Below are positions 34,565 to 45,579 of a DNA stretch of 64,000 nt, in pieces. The stretch covers positions 225,136,628-225,200,627 of the forward strand of contig NC_053040.3 in NCBI RefSeq assembly GCF_002575655.3, in the 5' to 3' direction. The position numbers were made by a program, and so were the translations under genes. Positions within the stretch are counted from its first letter, which is position 1. Every line of letters starts with the position of its first letter. The notes beneath the pieces were generated by a model. That model worked only from the letters and a program-made list of their open reading frames with translations. It was not told the origin of the DNA and did no database searches. Source of the stretch: Aegilops tauschii subsp. strangulata. Lineage: Eukaryota; Streptophyta; Magnoliopsida; Poales; Poaceae.

Positions 34565-34687
34565 ATTGCCTGTGTGATCGCTGTCATGCTGCCCCACGCT
34601 CTTCTGCTCTTTGTGCAACGTGACATCCCCCCTGCCGAACCAGCAAGGGACCCTTGGTCCCATTGGTTGCCGTGGTTTCCCACGACA

Positions 34688-35831
34688 GACTTGGTGACTT
34701 GCTTGAGAAGTTGCAATTTCTTGAAGAGATCTCGACTATAGTATGTAGGCACAAAGAGTGCTCTCATGGCCTCCTTCATTTGATTCCATGTAGTGATAGG
34801 TGGGTCATCGTTGGCTTGGCGCCGCTCAATTACTTGCTCCCACCAAATGAGGACATAGTCTTGGAACTCAAGTGAGGCCATAGCGATTTTCTTCTCTTCT
34901 TCATAATGCGAAGACGAAATATCTTGTCGACCTTCAATGCCCATGAAAGGTAGTCCTCGAGATCGTTGCTTCCAGAGAACTTAGGCATGGTGAACTTGAG
35001 CTTGCTGTAGCATTGTTCTTCAATGTGTGTGGGGCGATGGTGATGGCGCTCTTGCCGTGGTTGATGGTCTTCAATGGCTTGTTCATCATGCTTCTCTTGA
35101 TTAGCTTGATGTTGAGGGTGTGGGACTCTTGCACGGTTCCTCATCTCATGGCACTTCTCAAGGCGTGTGACTTCATCTTGTCACTCTCGTTGGAGGGCCT
35201 CTTCTTGTAGACGTACTTGGTGATTGCGCTCTTGTACGTTGCGAGTTGCTTCACGTAGAGAACATTGGGCTTCAAGGGCTTGTTCCTCACGACATAGTTG
35301 CTCTTGTTGAAGGGCATCGCCATCTTTATTTTCATGGTGATCTTGGCGTATAGGAGCTTGTTCTTGGTCCATGGGATCATTTGCTTGGCGACGATGTCGT
35401 TCATGTTCCTGAAGGCGGTCTTGTAAACCATTGCCATGAAATGGGTTCTATGGAGTTGATGATCTTCATGGTCTCGACGACAACGCGGATGAGCTCGTGG
35501 AAGACTTGCATCCAAAGAAGTTTTCGAAGATTGTCGACTTGACTTGCGCTATCTTGATTATGATGACGATATTGTCGAGGAACGTCAACAGACGAAACTC
35601 TTCCATTTGTGATGGTAGCTTGTCGTTAAGGTAGTCCCTTGTGCCTTGCTCAGATTGTTGCAAGTCGGTGGCGAGTTGATCGATGCGGTCGCCCAATGCT
35701 TGATTCTCTTGGTGCAAAGCTCTATGCACGCCGAATAATAGATTCTTGGTGATGTAGTTTTTCGGTTCTCCTTGTTGCTCCATAAAGAGTGGGTTGGTAG
35801 AAGTACTTGGCCTATCCATTATCTCAAGCAA
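34688..35831 (-). pseudogene. Gag N-terminal and central part of gypsy A (broken)
   Basis: Continuation of gypsy A beyond the TAT1 insertion. The minus-strand start is probably the ATG near 35819 (MDRPSTSTNPLFMEQ), followed by a charged coiled-coil-like stretch (35760-35200) and the gag core LKFTMPKFSGSNDLEDYLSWALKVDKIF (35040-34955, in two reading parts), then LEFQDYVLIWWEQVI and TYYSRDLFKKLQLLKQ up to the insertion. At least three frame changes are present. Confidence 0.75.
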
Positions 35832-37228
35832 ATATGTGAGTGGAACAAGTAAAGAACTATACCAAATGTACCTTATCTAATGTTGAAGATGGATCAAAGA
35901 TCATCCAATGTAGTATTATGGAAGTAGCAGAATTGGTACCGGATCTTGTCAATTCTCACACCTACACAAGTAAAGCCTTTGGAGTAGCTTGGTGAGGATG
36001 GTGGCACAACATTTATGCAATTTTTAGCAAGATTCAATAATGTTGAAAGAGATTCACAAATTTGCAAGTGAAACAAGTAGACCAAAAGCAATATGTGGCA
36101 CACGAAAACACACACACAGATACATAAATGAGGTCGTGCAACCAAGGAACGAGCTCAAAATGTGGAATCCACGGAAATTGCTCTTGTTGCACAACTCTAG
36201 AGAGACGCTAGCACGATTGCTTAATAGGCGGATACGAAACTTGTGCACTACCTATAAGAGACAAAACGCATCGACTTACTATCCCAATTATGATATGTAT
36301 GTATGGTTCCCAGTGGTTTCCTCACAATGATTCAAGATGATCGAATATGGCAATATGATATGCAATGTGGCGGTGCTATGGCTATTGCTTATAAGCTCTT
36401 TGTTTTCTCTTTGCTTAAAAGTTTTTATTTCTTTTGATCTTTTCCTTTGGCCACTTATGTGAAAATTTTGAACCAAGGTAGCAATGATGTATATGCGGGA
36501 ACAGTTGATAACACAAGAGCTGATATGGTGATATATGCATGCTATGACAGCTATGAGGGACGTGTATCACTAAAGTGCGCAAGTAACATTGCCCGACAAT
36601 ACTCAAATGGCCAGTCTCGATAGGAAAGTGACACAAAATGGGCTCGGGGTTAACAATGCAATGGCAAGGGAGAATACACGATGATGTCGTCGAGGTTACC
36701 ATCCTTGCTTACGGTTGATGGTATCACCAAGGTGAAGTGATCGTTGTCGATGACGAATTCATGGCGATGATGAGCGTCGATCGTGTCGATGTCAAATAGT
36801 TCCTAGTTAGCCGAAACACCCTAGGAAATGAAGAATCAAAACTCAAATTATCAAAGCAAATATCAAATGGTGGTAGCGGAAAGCGGTTGTATGACAAGGT
36901 ACGTCAATGGGTTTTCGGAAGTGTAATGGTGGTGGTCGAAGGTGGCTATGCGAAAATATGACGGTGGCTGAAATTTTCTGAAGAAAATTCAGTTCTTTCA
37001 GTGGAAACTAGATGATTCGGGTGGAGGTCCGGCTGATCCGGGCGATGGCCAGATGATCTGGGACCTGGTCCGGATGATCCGGGCAGGTCAATCTGCTCGG
37101 GCTAGGGCTCGGGATGAACACAAAAATGGTGAGGAAAATGAAAATTATGGGGATTCGGGTGGATTTCGTGGTGGATATGGTGGGGAATAGGTAGATCCAC
37201 TTGCAGCACAACGAATCCATGGATGAAA
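35832..37228 (-). other. Probable 5' leader and LTR part of gypsy A
   Basis: No gene is seen. The stretch lies upstream of gypsy A gag on the minus strand, so it should contain the leader, primer binding site and 5' LTR. It does not align by eye with the 3' LTR at 1759-2645 except for a degenerate CCGGATGATCCGG cluster at 37008-37085. Either most of the 5' LTR is lost at the junction near 37228, or the two ends come from different elements. Confidence 0.4.
37008..37085. repeat. Second, degenerate CCGGATGATCCGG cluster
   Basis: Four variants (GATGATTCGGG, CCGGCTGATCCGGG, CAGATGATCTGGG, CCGGATGATCCGGG) lie within about 80 bp, echoing the cluster at 2227-2360 in the gypsy A LTR. Confidence 0.6.
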
Positions 37229-38135
37229 TCCAACAAAACATCATCAAACATCAAAATAACATGGCCAAAGAAAGTTATCCTTACAAAATCATATAGTCTG
37301 GCTATGCTCCATCCTCATCACACAAAGTATTTCATCATGCACAACCCCAATGACAAGCCAAGCAATTGTTTCATACTTTTAGTGTTCTCAAACTTTTTCA
37401 ACTTTCACGCAATACATGAGCATGAGCCATGGATATAGCACTATAGGTGGAATAGAATATGGTGGTTGTGGAGAAGACAAAAAGGAAGGAGAAAGTATCA
37501 CATCAACTAGGCAAATTAATGGGCTATGGAGATGCCCATCAATTGATATCGTTGCAAGTGAGTAGGGATTGCCATGCAACGGATGGACTAGAGCTATAAG
37601 TGTATGAAAGCTCAAAAAGAAACTAAGTGGGTGTGCATCCAACTTGCTTGCCCATGAAGACCTAGGGCAATTTGAGGAAGCCCATCATTGGAATATACAA
37701 GCCAAGTTTTATAATGAAAAATTCCCACTAGTATATGAAAGTGATAAAATAGGAGACTCTCTATCATGAAGAACATGGTGCTATATCAAAGCACAAGTGT
37801 GGAAAAGGATAGTAACATTGCCCCTTCTCTATTTTTCTCTTATTTTTTTGTTTGGGCTTCTTTGGCCTATTTTTTATTTGGGCTTCTTTGGCCTCTTTTA
37901 TTTTATTAAAGTCCGGAGACTCATCCCAACTTGTGAGGGAATGATAGCTTCCATCGTCCTTTCCTCACATGGGACAATGCTCTAATAATGATGATCATCA
38001 CACTTTTATTTACTTACAACTCAAGAATTACAACTTGATACTAGAACAAACATATGACTCTATATGAATGCCTCATGCATATGAGAACAATATGACAATG
38101 ATGGTATGTGTCATAATAATCGGAACGGTGGAATT

Positions 38136-38138
<3 letters not shown>

Positions 38139-38170
<32 letters not shown>
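38139..38170. repeat. (AT)16 microsatellite
   Basis: Sixteen AT units in a row. The same site in N1 (about 46793-46802) has only CAATATATCTC, so the tract expanded in this copy. Confidence 0.95.
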
Positions 38171-38172
<2 letters not shown>

Positions 38173-39879
38173 GAATGGCTATGGAAATGCCATAATAGGT
38201 AGGTATGGTGGCTGTTTTGATGAAGGATATATGGTGGGTTTAATGCACCGGCGAAAGATGCGCCGTACTAGAGAGGCTAGCAATGGTGGAAGGGTGAGAG
38301 TGGGTATAATCCATGGACTCAACAATAGTCATAAAGAAATCACATACATATTGAAAAAGTTTATTAGCCATCGAAACAAAGTACTAATACATAACATAAC
38401 GGTTCCTAGGGGAAAAGACCATCGCTCCCCGACCGCCACTCATAAGGAAGACAATCAAGAACTAAATCAGGCTCCGACTTCATCACAAAACGGTTCACCA
38501 TACGTGCATGCTACGGGAATCACAAACTTTAACACAAGTATTTCTACCAATCCACAATTACTCACTAGCATGACTCTAATATCACCATCTTTATATCTCA
38601 AAACAAATGCAAGGAATCAAACTTCTCATATATTCAATGCTCTTTATATGAAAGTTTTTATTATATCCCTCTTGGATTCCCATCATATTAGGATTAAATT
38701 CATAACCTAAGCAAATTACCATGCTGTTTAATGACTCTCAAAATAATATAAGTGAAGCATGAGAGTTCAACAATTTCTATAAAATAAAACCACCGCCGTG
38801 CTCTAAAAAGATATAAGTGAAGCACTAGAGCAAACTGCCTAGCTCAAAAGATATAAGTGAAGCACATAGAGTATTCTAATAAATTCATGATTAATGCGTG
38901 TACCTCTCAAAACGTGTGTACAACAAGGATGATTGTGGCAAACTAAAAAGCAAAGACTCATATCATACAAGACGCTCCAAGCAAAACACATATCATGTGG
39001 TGAATAAAAATATAGCCTGAAGTAAATTTACCGATGGATTGAAGATGAAAGAGGGGATGCCATCTGGGGCATCCCAAGCTTAGATGCTTGGTTGTACTTG
39101 AATATTAACTTGGGGTGCCTTGGGCATCCCCAAGCTTAGGCTATTGCCGCTCCTTATTCCATAGTCCATCAAATCTTTACCCAAAACTTGAAAACTTCAC
39201 AACACAAAACTCAACAGAAAACTCGTAAGATCTGTTAGTATAATCAAATAAATCACCACTTTAGGTACTATTGTGGACTCATTATAAATTTATATTGGTG
39301 TAATATCTACTGTATTACAACTTCTCCATGGTTCATACCCCCCGATACTACCCATAGGTTCATAAAAATAAGCAAACAACACAAAGAAAATAGAATATGT
39401 CAGAAACAGAACAGTCTGTAGTAATCCGGAAATTTGGTATACTTATGTAACTCCAAAAATTCTGAAAACTTACGTCAATCTAGAAAATTTATATATAAAA
39501 CTTGTGTAGAAAATTCAGATCAAAATCACGTTTATTTGATTTTTTAAATTTCTGGCAATGATCGCAAAAGTTTCTGTTTTCCAGCAAGATCAAATCAACT
39601 ATTACAATAGACCACCCCAAAGGTCTTACTTGGCAGAAACACTAATTAAAACACCAAAACACAATTACTACAGAAGTAATAATGTGTATTTTCATAAAAA
39701 TAGAAAAAAAATATTGGGTTGTCTCTCAACAAGCACTTTTCTTTAAAGCCTTTTAGCTAGGCTTTGATAATTTTAATGATGCTCACATGAAAGATAGCAA
39801 TTGAAACACGAAGAGAGCATCATGTAGCATGTGGAAAAAAAAGTTTAAGTATAACATACTTCCTATGCATAGGCATTTT

Positions 39880-40628
39880 TTAAGCAAACAAATTACCAAG
39901 ATAAGCAAATACTAGCATATGCAAGGAAGAAGAAAGAAACAATAGCAATCTCGACATAACGAGAGGTATTTTAGTAACATGAAAATTTCTACAACAATAT
40001 TTTCCTCTCTCATAATAATTACATGTAGAATCATAACCAAATTCAGAAATATAGCTATCGTATAAAATTTTCTCCTCATGATCCACATACATGCAAAGTT
40101 GACACTCTTCCAAAATAGTGGGATTATCATCAAATAAAGTCATGACCTCTCCGAACCCACTTTCATAAAAAATTTCATAAGATTGATCATACTCCAAATA
40201 TGTGGGATTGTTTTTACCTAAAGTTGACACTCTTCCAAACCCACTTTCAATATTATTGCAAACATTATTACCAATATAATATTCATCATGAGGCTTAAAT
40301 AAATTTTCAAGATCATAAGAAACATTATAACCCCAATCATGACCATTGCAATAAGTAGTGGACATGGCAAAAGTAGCATCCCCAAGCTTAGGTTTTGCAT
40401 ATTATTAGCACAATTGACGTTAATAGAATTTATAATAACATCATTGCAATCATGCTTTTCATTCAAGGAGCTATCGTGAATCACTTCGTTCAACACTTCA
40501 TCACAAATTTCAAATTCACGAATTTCAAGCAAAACTTCATAAAGATAATCTAGTGCACTCAACTCACTAGCAATTGGTTCATCATAATTGTATCTTTTAA
40601 AAAGATTAGCAAGTGGATGAGGATCCAT
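39880..40628 (-). pseudogene. Acidic ORF of element N2 (frameshifted)
   Basis: The likely start is the ATG at 40626-40628 (MDPHPLANLFKRYNYDEPIA). The frame is shifted near 40375, and then continues to 39880. It is homologous to the N1 ORF at 48342-49310: both have CNNxxSGFGRVSTLG-like and SGFGEVMTLF blocks followed by ILEE, a Cys-rich CxNxYExG...CRN block, and a hydrophobic C-terminus. The first half is strongly acidic. I do not recognise the family. It is not gag or pol. A role in packaging or RNA binding would be a guess. Confidence 0.55.
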
Positions 40629-40851
40629 AAATTCTTTGCTTTTTGATTTTTGACAAACACACAATTATACCAAGCGAACAAGCAAACAAACCAAGTAAGA
40701 CATAAAGGCAATTGGAAATGGCAAATATTTTTTTGTGTTTTTCTGAAAACATTTTAGAAGTGGGGGAGAGGAAAACGAGAGGGAAATGGCAAATAATATA
40801 AGTGCAAGAGATGAGATTTTATGATGGGTACTTGGTAGGCTTGATGTAGAA

Positions 40852-40870
40852 CCTCCCCGGCAGCGGTGCC
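40852..40870 (-). other. Primer binding site of element N2
   Basis: The plus strand reads CCTCCCCGGCAGCGGTGCC, the complement of a GGCGCCGTTGCCGGGGAGG-type site with two changes. It lies 12 bp from the LTR start. Confidence 0.7.
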
Positions 40871-40882
40871 AGAAATTCTTCC

Positions 40883-42020
40883 TGCTACTTCTTGAGCTTG
40901 TGTTGATTTTCCCTTGAAGAGGAAAGGGTGATGGAGCAAAGTAGAGATAAGTATTTCCCTCAGTTAAGAACCAAGGTATCAATCCAGTAGGAGGCACAAG
41001 CATGTCTCCAATATATGCACCTGCACAAACTAACAAACACTTGCACACAACGCAAAAAAGGGGTTGTCAATCCCTTCACGGTCACGAACAAGAGTGAGAT
41101 CTAATAGAGATAGGTATAAAATATAAATAAAAGAGCAAATTAAAGTAAATATAAATAAATTGCAGCAAGGTATTTTTGGGTTTTCTGGTTTATAGATCTA
41201 AAAATATATGATGGAAAATAGACCCGGGGGCCATAGGTTTCACTAGAGGCTTCTCTGTTGAAGATAACATACGGTGGGTAAACAAATTACTGTTGAGAAA
41301 TTGATAGAAAAGAGCATAATTATGACGATATCAAAGGCAATGATCATGAATATAGGCATCACGCCCATGACATGTAGATCGACTCCTGCTTGCATCTACT
41401 ACTATTACTCCACACATCGACCGACTCCTGCCTGCATCTAGAGTTTAAGTTCATAAGAACAGAGTAACCCTTTAAGCAAGATGACATGATGTAGAGGGAT
41501 AAACTCAAGCAATATGATATAAACCCCATATTTTTATCCTTGATGGCAACAATGCAATACGTGCCTCGCTACCACTTCTATCACTGAGTGAGGACACCAC
41601 AATATTGAACCCAAAACTAAGCACCTCTCTCATTGCAAGAAAAACCAATCTAGTTGGCCAAACCAAATCGATAGTTCGAAGAGAAATACAAAGATATCCT
41701 AATCATGCATAAAAGATCTCAGAAAAGACTCAAATAATATTCATAGATAATCTGATCATAAATCCACAATCCATGGGATCTCAAAAAACGCACTGCAAAA
41801 GAAGATTACATCGAATAGATCTCCAAGAACATCGAGGAGAACATTGAATTGAAGATCAAAGAGAGAGAAGAAGCCGTCTAGCTACTAGCTATGGACCCGT
41901 AGGTCTATGGTAAACTACTCACGCTTCATCAGAAGGGTAGCAAGGTTGATGTAGAGGCCCTCCATGATCGAATCCCCCTCCAACGGAGTGCCGGAAAAGG
42001 CCCCAAGATGGGATCTCACG
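40883..42020 (-). repeat. 5' LTR of element N2, truncated
   Basis: It begins TGCTACTTCTTGAGC and runs through sequence I associate with the Sabrina/WHAM group (CCTTGAAGAGGAAAGGGTGATG, GGGGTTGTCAATCCCTTCACGG in plus orientation). It stops near 42020, where TAT2 LTR sequence begins. It differs from the LTR type of N1. Confidence 0.7.
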
Positions 42021-42025
42021 GTGTG

Positions 42026-42033
42026 TATATAAA
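42026..42033 (+). promoter_or_regulatory. TATA box of TAT2 LTR
   Basis: TATATAAA lies about 135 bp upstream of the hairpin box, as in TAT1 and TAT3, which supports its identity although it lies within a few bases of the truncation junction. Confidence 0.55.
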
Positions 42034-42161
42034 CCAGAGGGCTTAGTCCGTAGAGCCTATCAGAATTCTCATAGGCTAGAGAGCTAGGGTTTAGCTATTA
42101 CGATCTCGAGGTAGATCAACTCTTGTAACTCCTATACTCATTGAATACAATCAAGAATGAT

Positions 42162-42203
42162 GTAGGGTTTTACCTCCTTTAAGAGGGCCCGAACCTGGGT
42201 AAA
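42162..42203 (+). promoter_or_regulatory. Conserved hairpin box in TAT2 LTR
   Basis: GGGTTTTA, CCTC-CTTTAA-GAGG, GCCCGAACCTGGGTAAA. The stem sequence is entirely different from that of TAT1 and TAT3 but again pairs perfectly over 4 bp, with a 6 nt loop. Confidence 0.6.
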
Positions 42204-42293
42204 CATCGTGTCCTATTGTCCCTTGTTACCATTGATCCTCAGACACATAGTTCGGGACCCCCTACCCGAGATCTGCCGGTTTTCACACCAACA

Positions 42294-42310
42294 TTGGTGC
42301 TTTCATTGAG
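42294..42310 (+). other. Primer binding site region of TAT2
   Basis: TTGGTGCTTTCATTGAG follows the LTR directly. It differs from the site in TAT1 and TAT3. The tRNA was not assigned. Confidence 0.5.
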
Positions 42311-42340
42311 TGTTCCATTGTGTTGTCAATAGAAGGATCG

Positions 42341-43350
42341 ATGGCTTGCCTTATCATCAACAATGATACAACTTCTGGAAGGAGCCTAACTTCGGACAGG
42401 TCCTCCAGCTCGGTGGTTTCACCGTGGGCACCCGCACGGCCGTCAAGCCAATGGCGCCCCCCTTGATCGCCAAACATCACCTCCGCATCGGCCTCAAACA
42501 CTCCGAAAAGATGGATCCGACAAACGTCTCACCCTTAAACGAGCTGCAAGATCACATCGCCGCCCTGGGGCTTGCAACGGATTATTATCGGATCAGGCTC
42601 AAACCCGATCAAAGGGAAATCAATTCCCCGTTGATCACCCATCTGGTAGCGGTCATCGAGGAACAAGCCGAAAAAACTTCTTCCCCTAAGTTAAAAACCA
42701 GCTATGTTTGGATCTCCGAGCCCCTCGAGCCGGACACCTTCCCTCGGGATGAGACTTCGTGTCCTCAGAGCTCAGTGTCAGACAGAGGGCCCAGAAAGCT
42801 CTTAGATATTCCTGGACCCGAACTGGTGACCTCGGAGATTTTAGCCCACCCACCCACCACAATCAATACTCTCCGGGTAATTTAGGCCCTCCAGACATAT
42901 GTGACCTAATGTATGTACATCAACAACCTCAGGAAACGGTCCATCACTTCTGGGCCAGATTCCTCCTTGTTAAAAACAAGATTAAAGATTGCTGTGATGA
43001 CGATGCAGTTTCGGTTTTTGATTGTAATTGTATGGACAAGAGAATTTTGAACGCCCTCAACCGCCATCGCATACGAAATTTCACGGAATTATCACACTTA
43101 GTACAAAAGTACTGCGCGATGGAAAGCACATGGAAGGCCCAGAAAGCCCGGTCGAAACCCGCTGCTTTTAAGCAGTCCACCGCCCGGGCAAAACGGACAC
43201 ACCCTTATGAGGCATTCGATCATAAGCCCGTGGCAAGAAAAACAAACCCTTTACGGGATACAGAACAGTTCTTGACGAACTCCTGGACAAACCCTGTCAG
43301 ATACATGCGACGCCGAGCACCGAACCAACTCACAGCTTTCGGGCATGTTG
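42341..43350 (+). pseudogene. Gag of TAT2 (broken)
   Basis: The start is probably ATG 42341 (MACLIINNDTT). A frame change follows within 80 bp. The frame 42424-42885 gives the N-terminal region (LNELQDHIAALGLATDYY), and 42759-43350 gives the gag core (QETVHHFWARFLLVKNKIKD, RNFTELSHLVQKYCAMESTW). The region where a zinc-binding motif is expected, near 43250-43340, is degenerate. Confidence 0.7.
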
Positions 43351-43363
43351 GGTACTCCGGCAA

Positions 43364-43898
43364 GTGGCTAAAAGCGGTGAGGCTATCCTCACCAACACTA
43401 CTCCAGAGAAGCATTCTCCGGAGGATGACGATCTTAATGTCTTTACAGTCTTCGAGACATTCTCTTCAAATAATCGGCGGAAAAGGGCGATCCGCGACCT
43501 CGAAGAAATCAACCAAGTAACTGCAATGAGCGCTTGGAACGACGCGGCAATAACTTTCACCGCTGAAGATGATCCAAGGGCCCGATCAGTCCGAGCACCA
43601 GCCGCCTTGTTCTTAAACCCAATTGTGGATGGCTTTCGACTCACCAAAGTGCTCATGGACGGCGGCAACGGACTTAACCTCATCTACGAGGACACGCTCG
43701 ACAAAATGCAAATTGACAAGGCCGACATCGAGCAAAGAAGTACCACCTTTCGAGACATCATCCCCAGTCGAGAAGCACGATGTTCGGGGAAAATCAAACT
43801 TGATGTAGTATTCGGCACGCCTGAGAATTACAGGTCCGAAGGGTTGCTTTTCCACGTGGCTCCCTTCAACAGCGGATATCACGCCCTTTTTGGGCGGG
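43364..43898 (+). pseudogene. Retropepsin of TAT2, 5' part
   Basis: The frame carries LMDGGNGLNLIYEDTL, the retropepsin loop with its Asp, and continues to FNSGYHALFGR, where element N1 is inserted. It resumes at 51088 in a compatible way. Confidence 0.8.
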
Positions 43899-45579
43899 TG
43901 ATGTCTACTACACAACCTTCTTCTTGTAGACGTTATTGGGCCTCCAAGTGCAGTGGTTTGTAGGACAGTAGCAAATTTCCCTCAAGTGGATGACCTAAGG
44001 TTTATCAATCCGTGGGAGGCGTAGGATGAAGATGGTCTCTCTCAAGCAACCCTGCAACCAACTAACAAAGAGTCTCTTGTGTCCCAACACACCCAATACA
44101 ATGGTAAATTGTATAGGTGCACTAGTTCGGCGAAGAGATGGTGATACAAATGCAATATGGATGGTAGATATAGGTTTTTGTAATCTGAAAATATAAAAAC
44201 AGCAAGATAACTAATGATAAAAGTGAGCGTAAACGGTATTGCAATGCTAGGAAACAAGGCCTAGGGTTCATACTTTCACTAGTGCAAGTTCTCTCAACAA
44301 TAATAACATAATTGGATCATATAACTATCCCTCAACATGCAACAAAGAGTCACTCCAAAGTCACTAATAGCGGAGAACAAACGAAGAGATTATTGTAGGG
44401 TACGAAACCACCTCAAAGTTATCCTTTCTGATCGATCTATTCAAGAGTCCGTAGTAAAATAACATGAAGCTATTCTTTCAGTTCGATCTATCATAGAGTT
44501 CGTACTAGAATAACACCTTAAGACACAAATCAACCAAAACCCTAATGTCACCTAGATACTCCAATGTCACCTCAAGTTTCCGTGGGTATGATTATACGAT
44601 ATGCATCACACAATCTCAGATTCATCTATTCAACCAACACAACGAACTTCAAAGAGTGCCCCAAAGTTTCTACCGGAGAGTCAAGACGAAAACATGTGCC
44701 AACCCCTATGCATAAGTTCAGAGGTTACGGAACTCGCAAGTTGATCACCAAAACATACATCAAGTGGATCACGTGAATATCCCATTGTCACCACAGGTAA
44801 GCACATGCAAGACATACATCAAGTGTTCTCAAATCCTTAAAGACTCAATCCGATAAGATAAATTCAAAGAGAAAACTCAATCCATTACAAGAGAGTAGAT
44901 GGGGAGAAACATCATAAGATCCAACTATAATAGCAAAGCTCGCGATACATCAAGATCGTGCCACATCAAGAACACGAGAGAGAGAGAGATCAAACACATA
45001 GCTACTGGTACATACCCTCAGCCCCGAGGGTGAACTACTCCCTCCTCGTCATGGAGAGCACCGGGATGATGAAGATGGTCACGGTGAGGGATCCCCCCTC
45101 CGGTAGGGTGCCGGAACAGGGTCCCGATTGGTTTTTGGTGGCTACAGAGGCTTGCGGCGGCGGATCTCCCGATCTAGGTTATGTTCTTGGGGTTTCTGTA
45201 TATATAAGAGGATTTGGCGTCGGGAACAAGTCAGGGGGGTCTCCGAGGCGGCCACGAGGTAGGGGGCGCGCCTAGGGGGGTAGGGCGCGCCCCCCACCCT
45301 CGTGGGTGCCTCGGGACTCTTCTGGCCCATCTCCGATACTCCGTGGGCTTCTTCTGGTCCAAAAATAATCTCCGTCAAGTTTCAGGTCAATTGGACTCCG
45401 TTTGGTTTTCCTTTTCTGCGATACTCAAAACCAAGGAAAAAACTGGCACTGGGCTCTAGGTTAATAGGTTAGTCCCAAAAATCATATAAAATAGCATATA
45501 AATGTATATAAAACATCCTAGATGGATAATATAATAGCATGGAAGAATCAAAAATTATAGATACGTTGGAGATGTATCA
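43899..45579 (-). repeat. 3' LTR of element N1
   Basis: TGATGTCTACTACACAACC at the left end and GATGTATCA at the right end. It matches 49433-51087 and the solo LTR 15066-16729. Confidence 0.95.

Larger units (their letters stand above)
6581..34687 (+). mobile_element. TAT1: Tat-lineage Ty3/gypsy element carrying three nested insertions
   Basis: It is flanked by the 5 bp duplication GACTT and bounded by two LTRs of 917 and 918 bp that differ by 7 bases in their first 100. Inside are a primer binding site, gag, protease, reverse transcriptase, RNase H, a second archaeal-type RNase H, integrase, a long 3' region and a polypurine tract. The second RNase H places it in the Tat lineage. Its own sequence is 6581-15065, 16730-16986, 25544-25674 and 33215-34687, and the rest is later insertions. 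Many in-frame stops make gag-pol inactive. Confidence 0.9.
33770..34687 (+). repeat. 3' LTR of TAT1
   Basis: It matches 6581-7497. It begins TTTTGGTGCAAC instead of TGTCGGTGCAAC, so the terminal TG is lost. It ends CCCACGACA and is followed by GACTT. Confidence 0.95.
37229..42020 (-). mobile_element. Element N2: truncated non-autonomous Sabrina/WHAM-group element
   Basis: From about 37250 (AAAATAACATGGCCAAAG) to 40880 it follows the interior of element N1 (45787-49432) in order, including the acidic ORF and primer binding site, but it is more diverged. The 3' LTR and about 200 bp of interior are missing at the left junction. On the right a different type of LTR (40883-42020) is present and is cut off at about 42020. 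No gag or pol is present. Confidence 0.75.
42021..42293 (+). repeat. 5' LTR of TAT2, 3' part only
   Basis: The part present contains TATATAAA at 42026-42033, the conserved hairpin box at 42162-42203 and the end ...CACACCAACA at 42293. U3 sequence upstream of the TATA box is missing. Confidence 0.7.

Noticed and set aside
38135..38710. Frame of 191 codons beginning MHIYIYIYIY
   Set aside because: The start is translation of the AT microsatellite, and the rest has no counterpart frame in N1.
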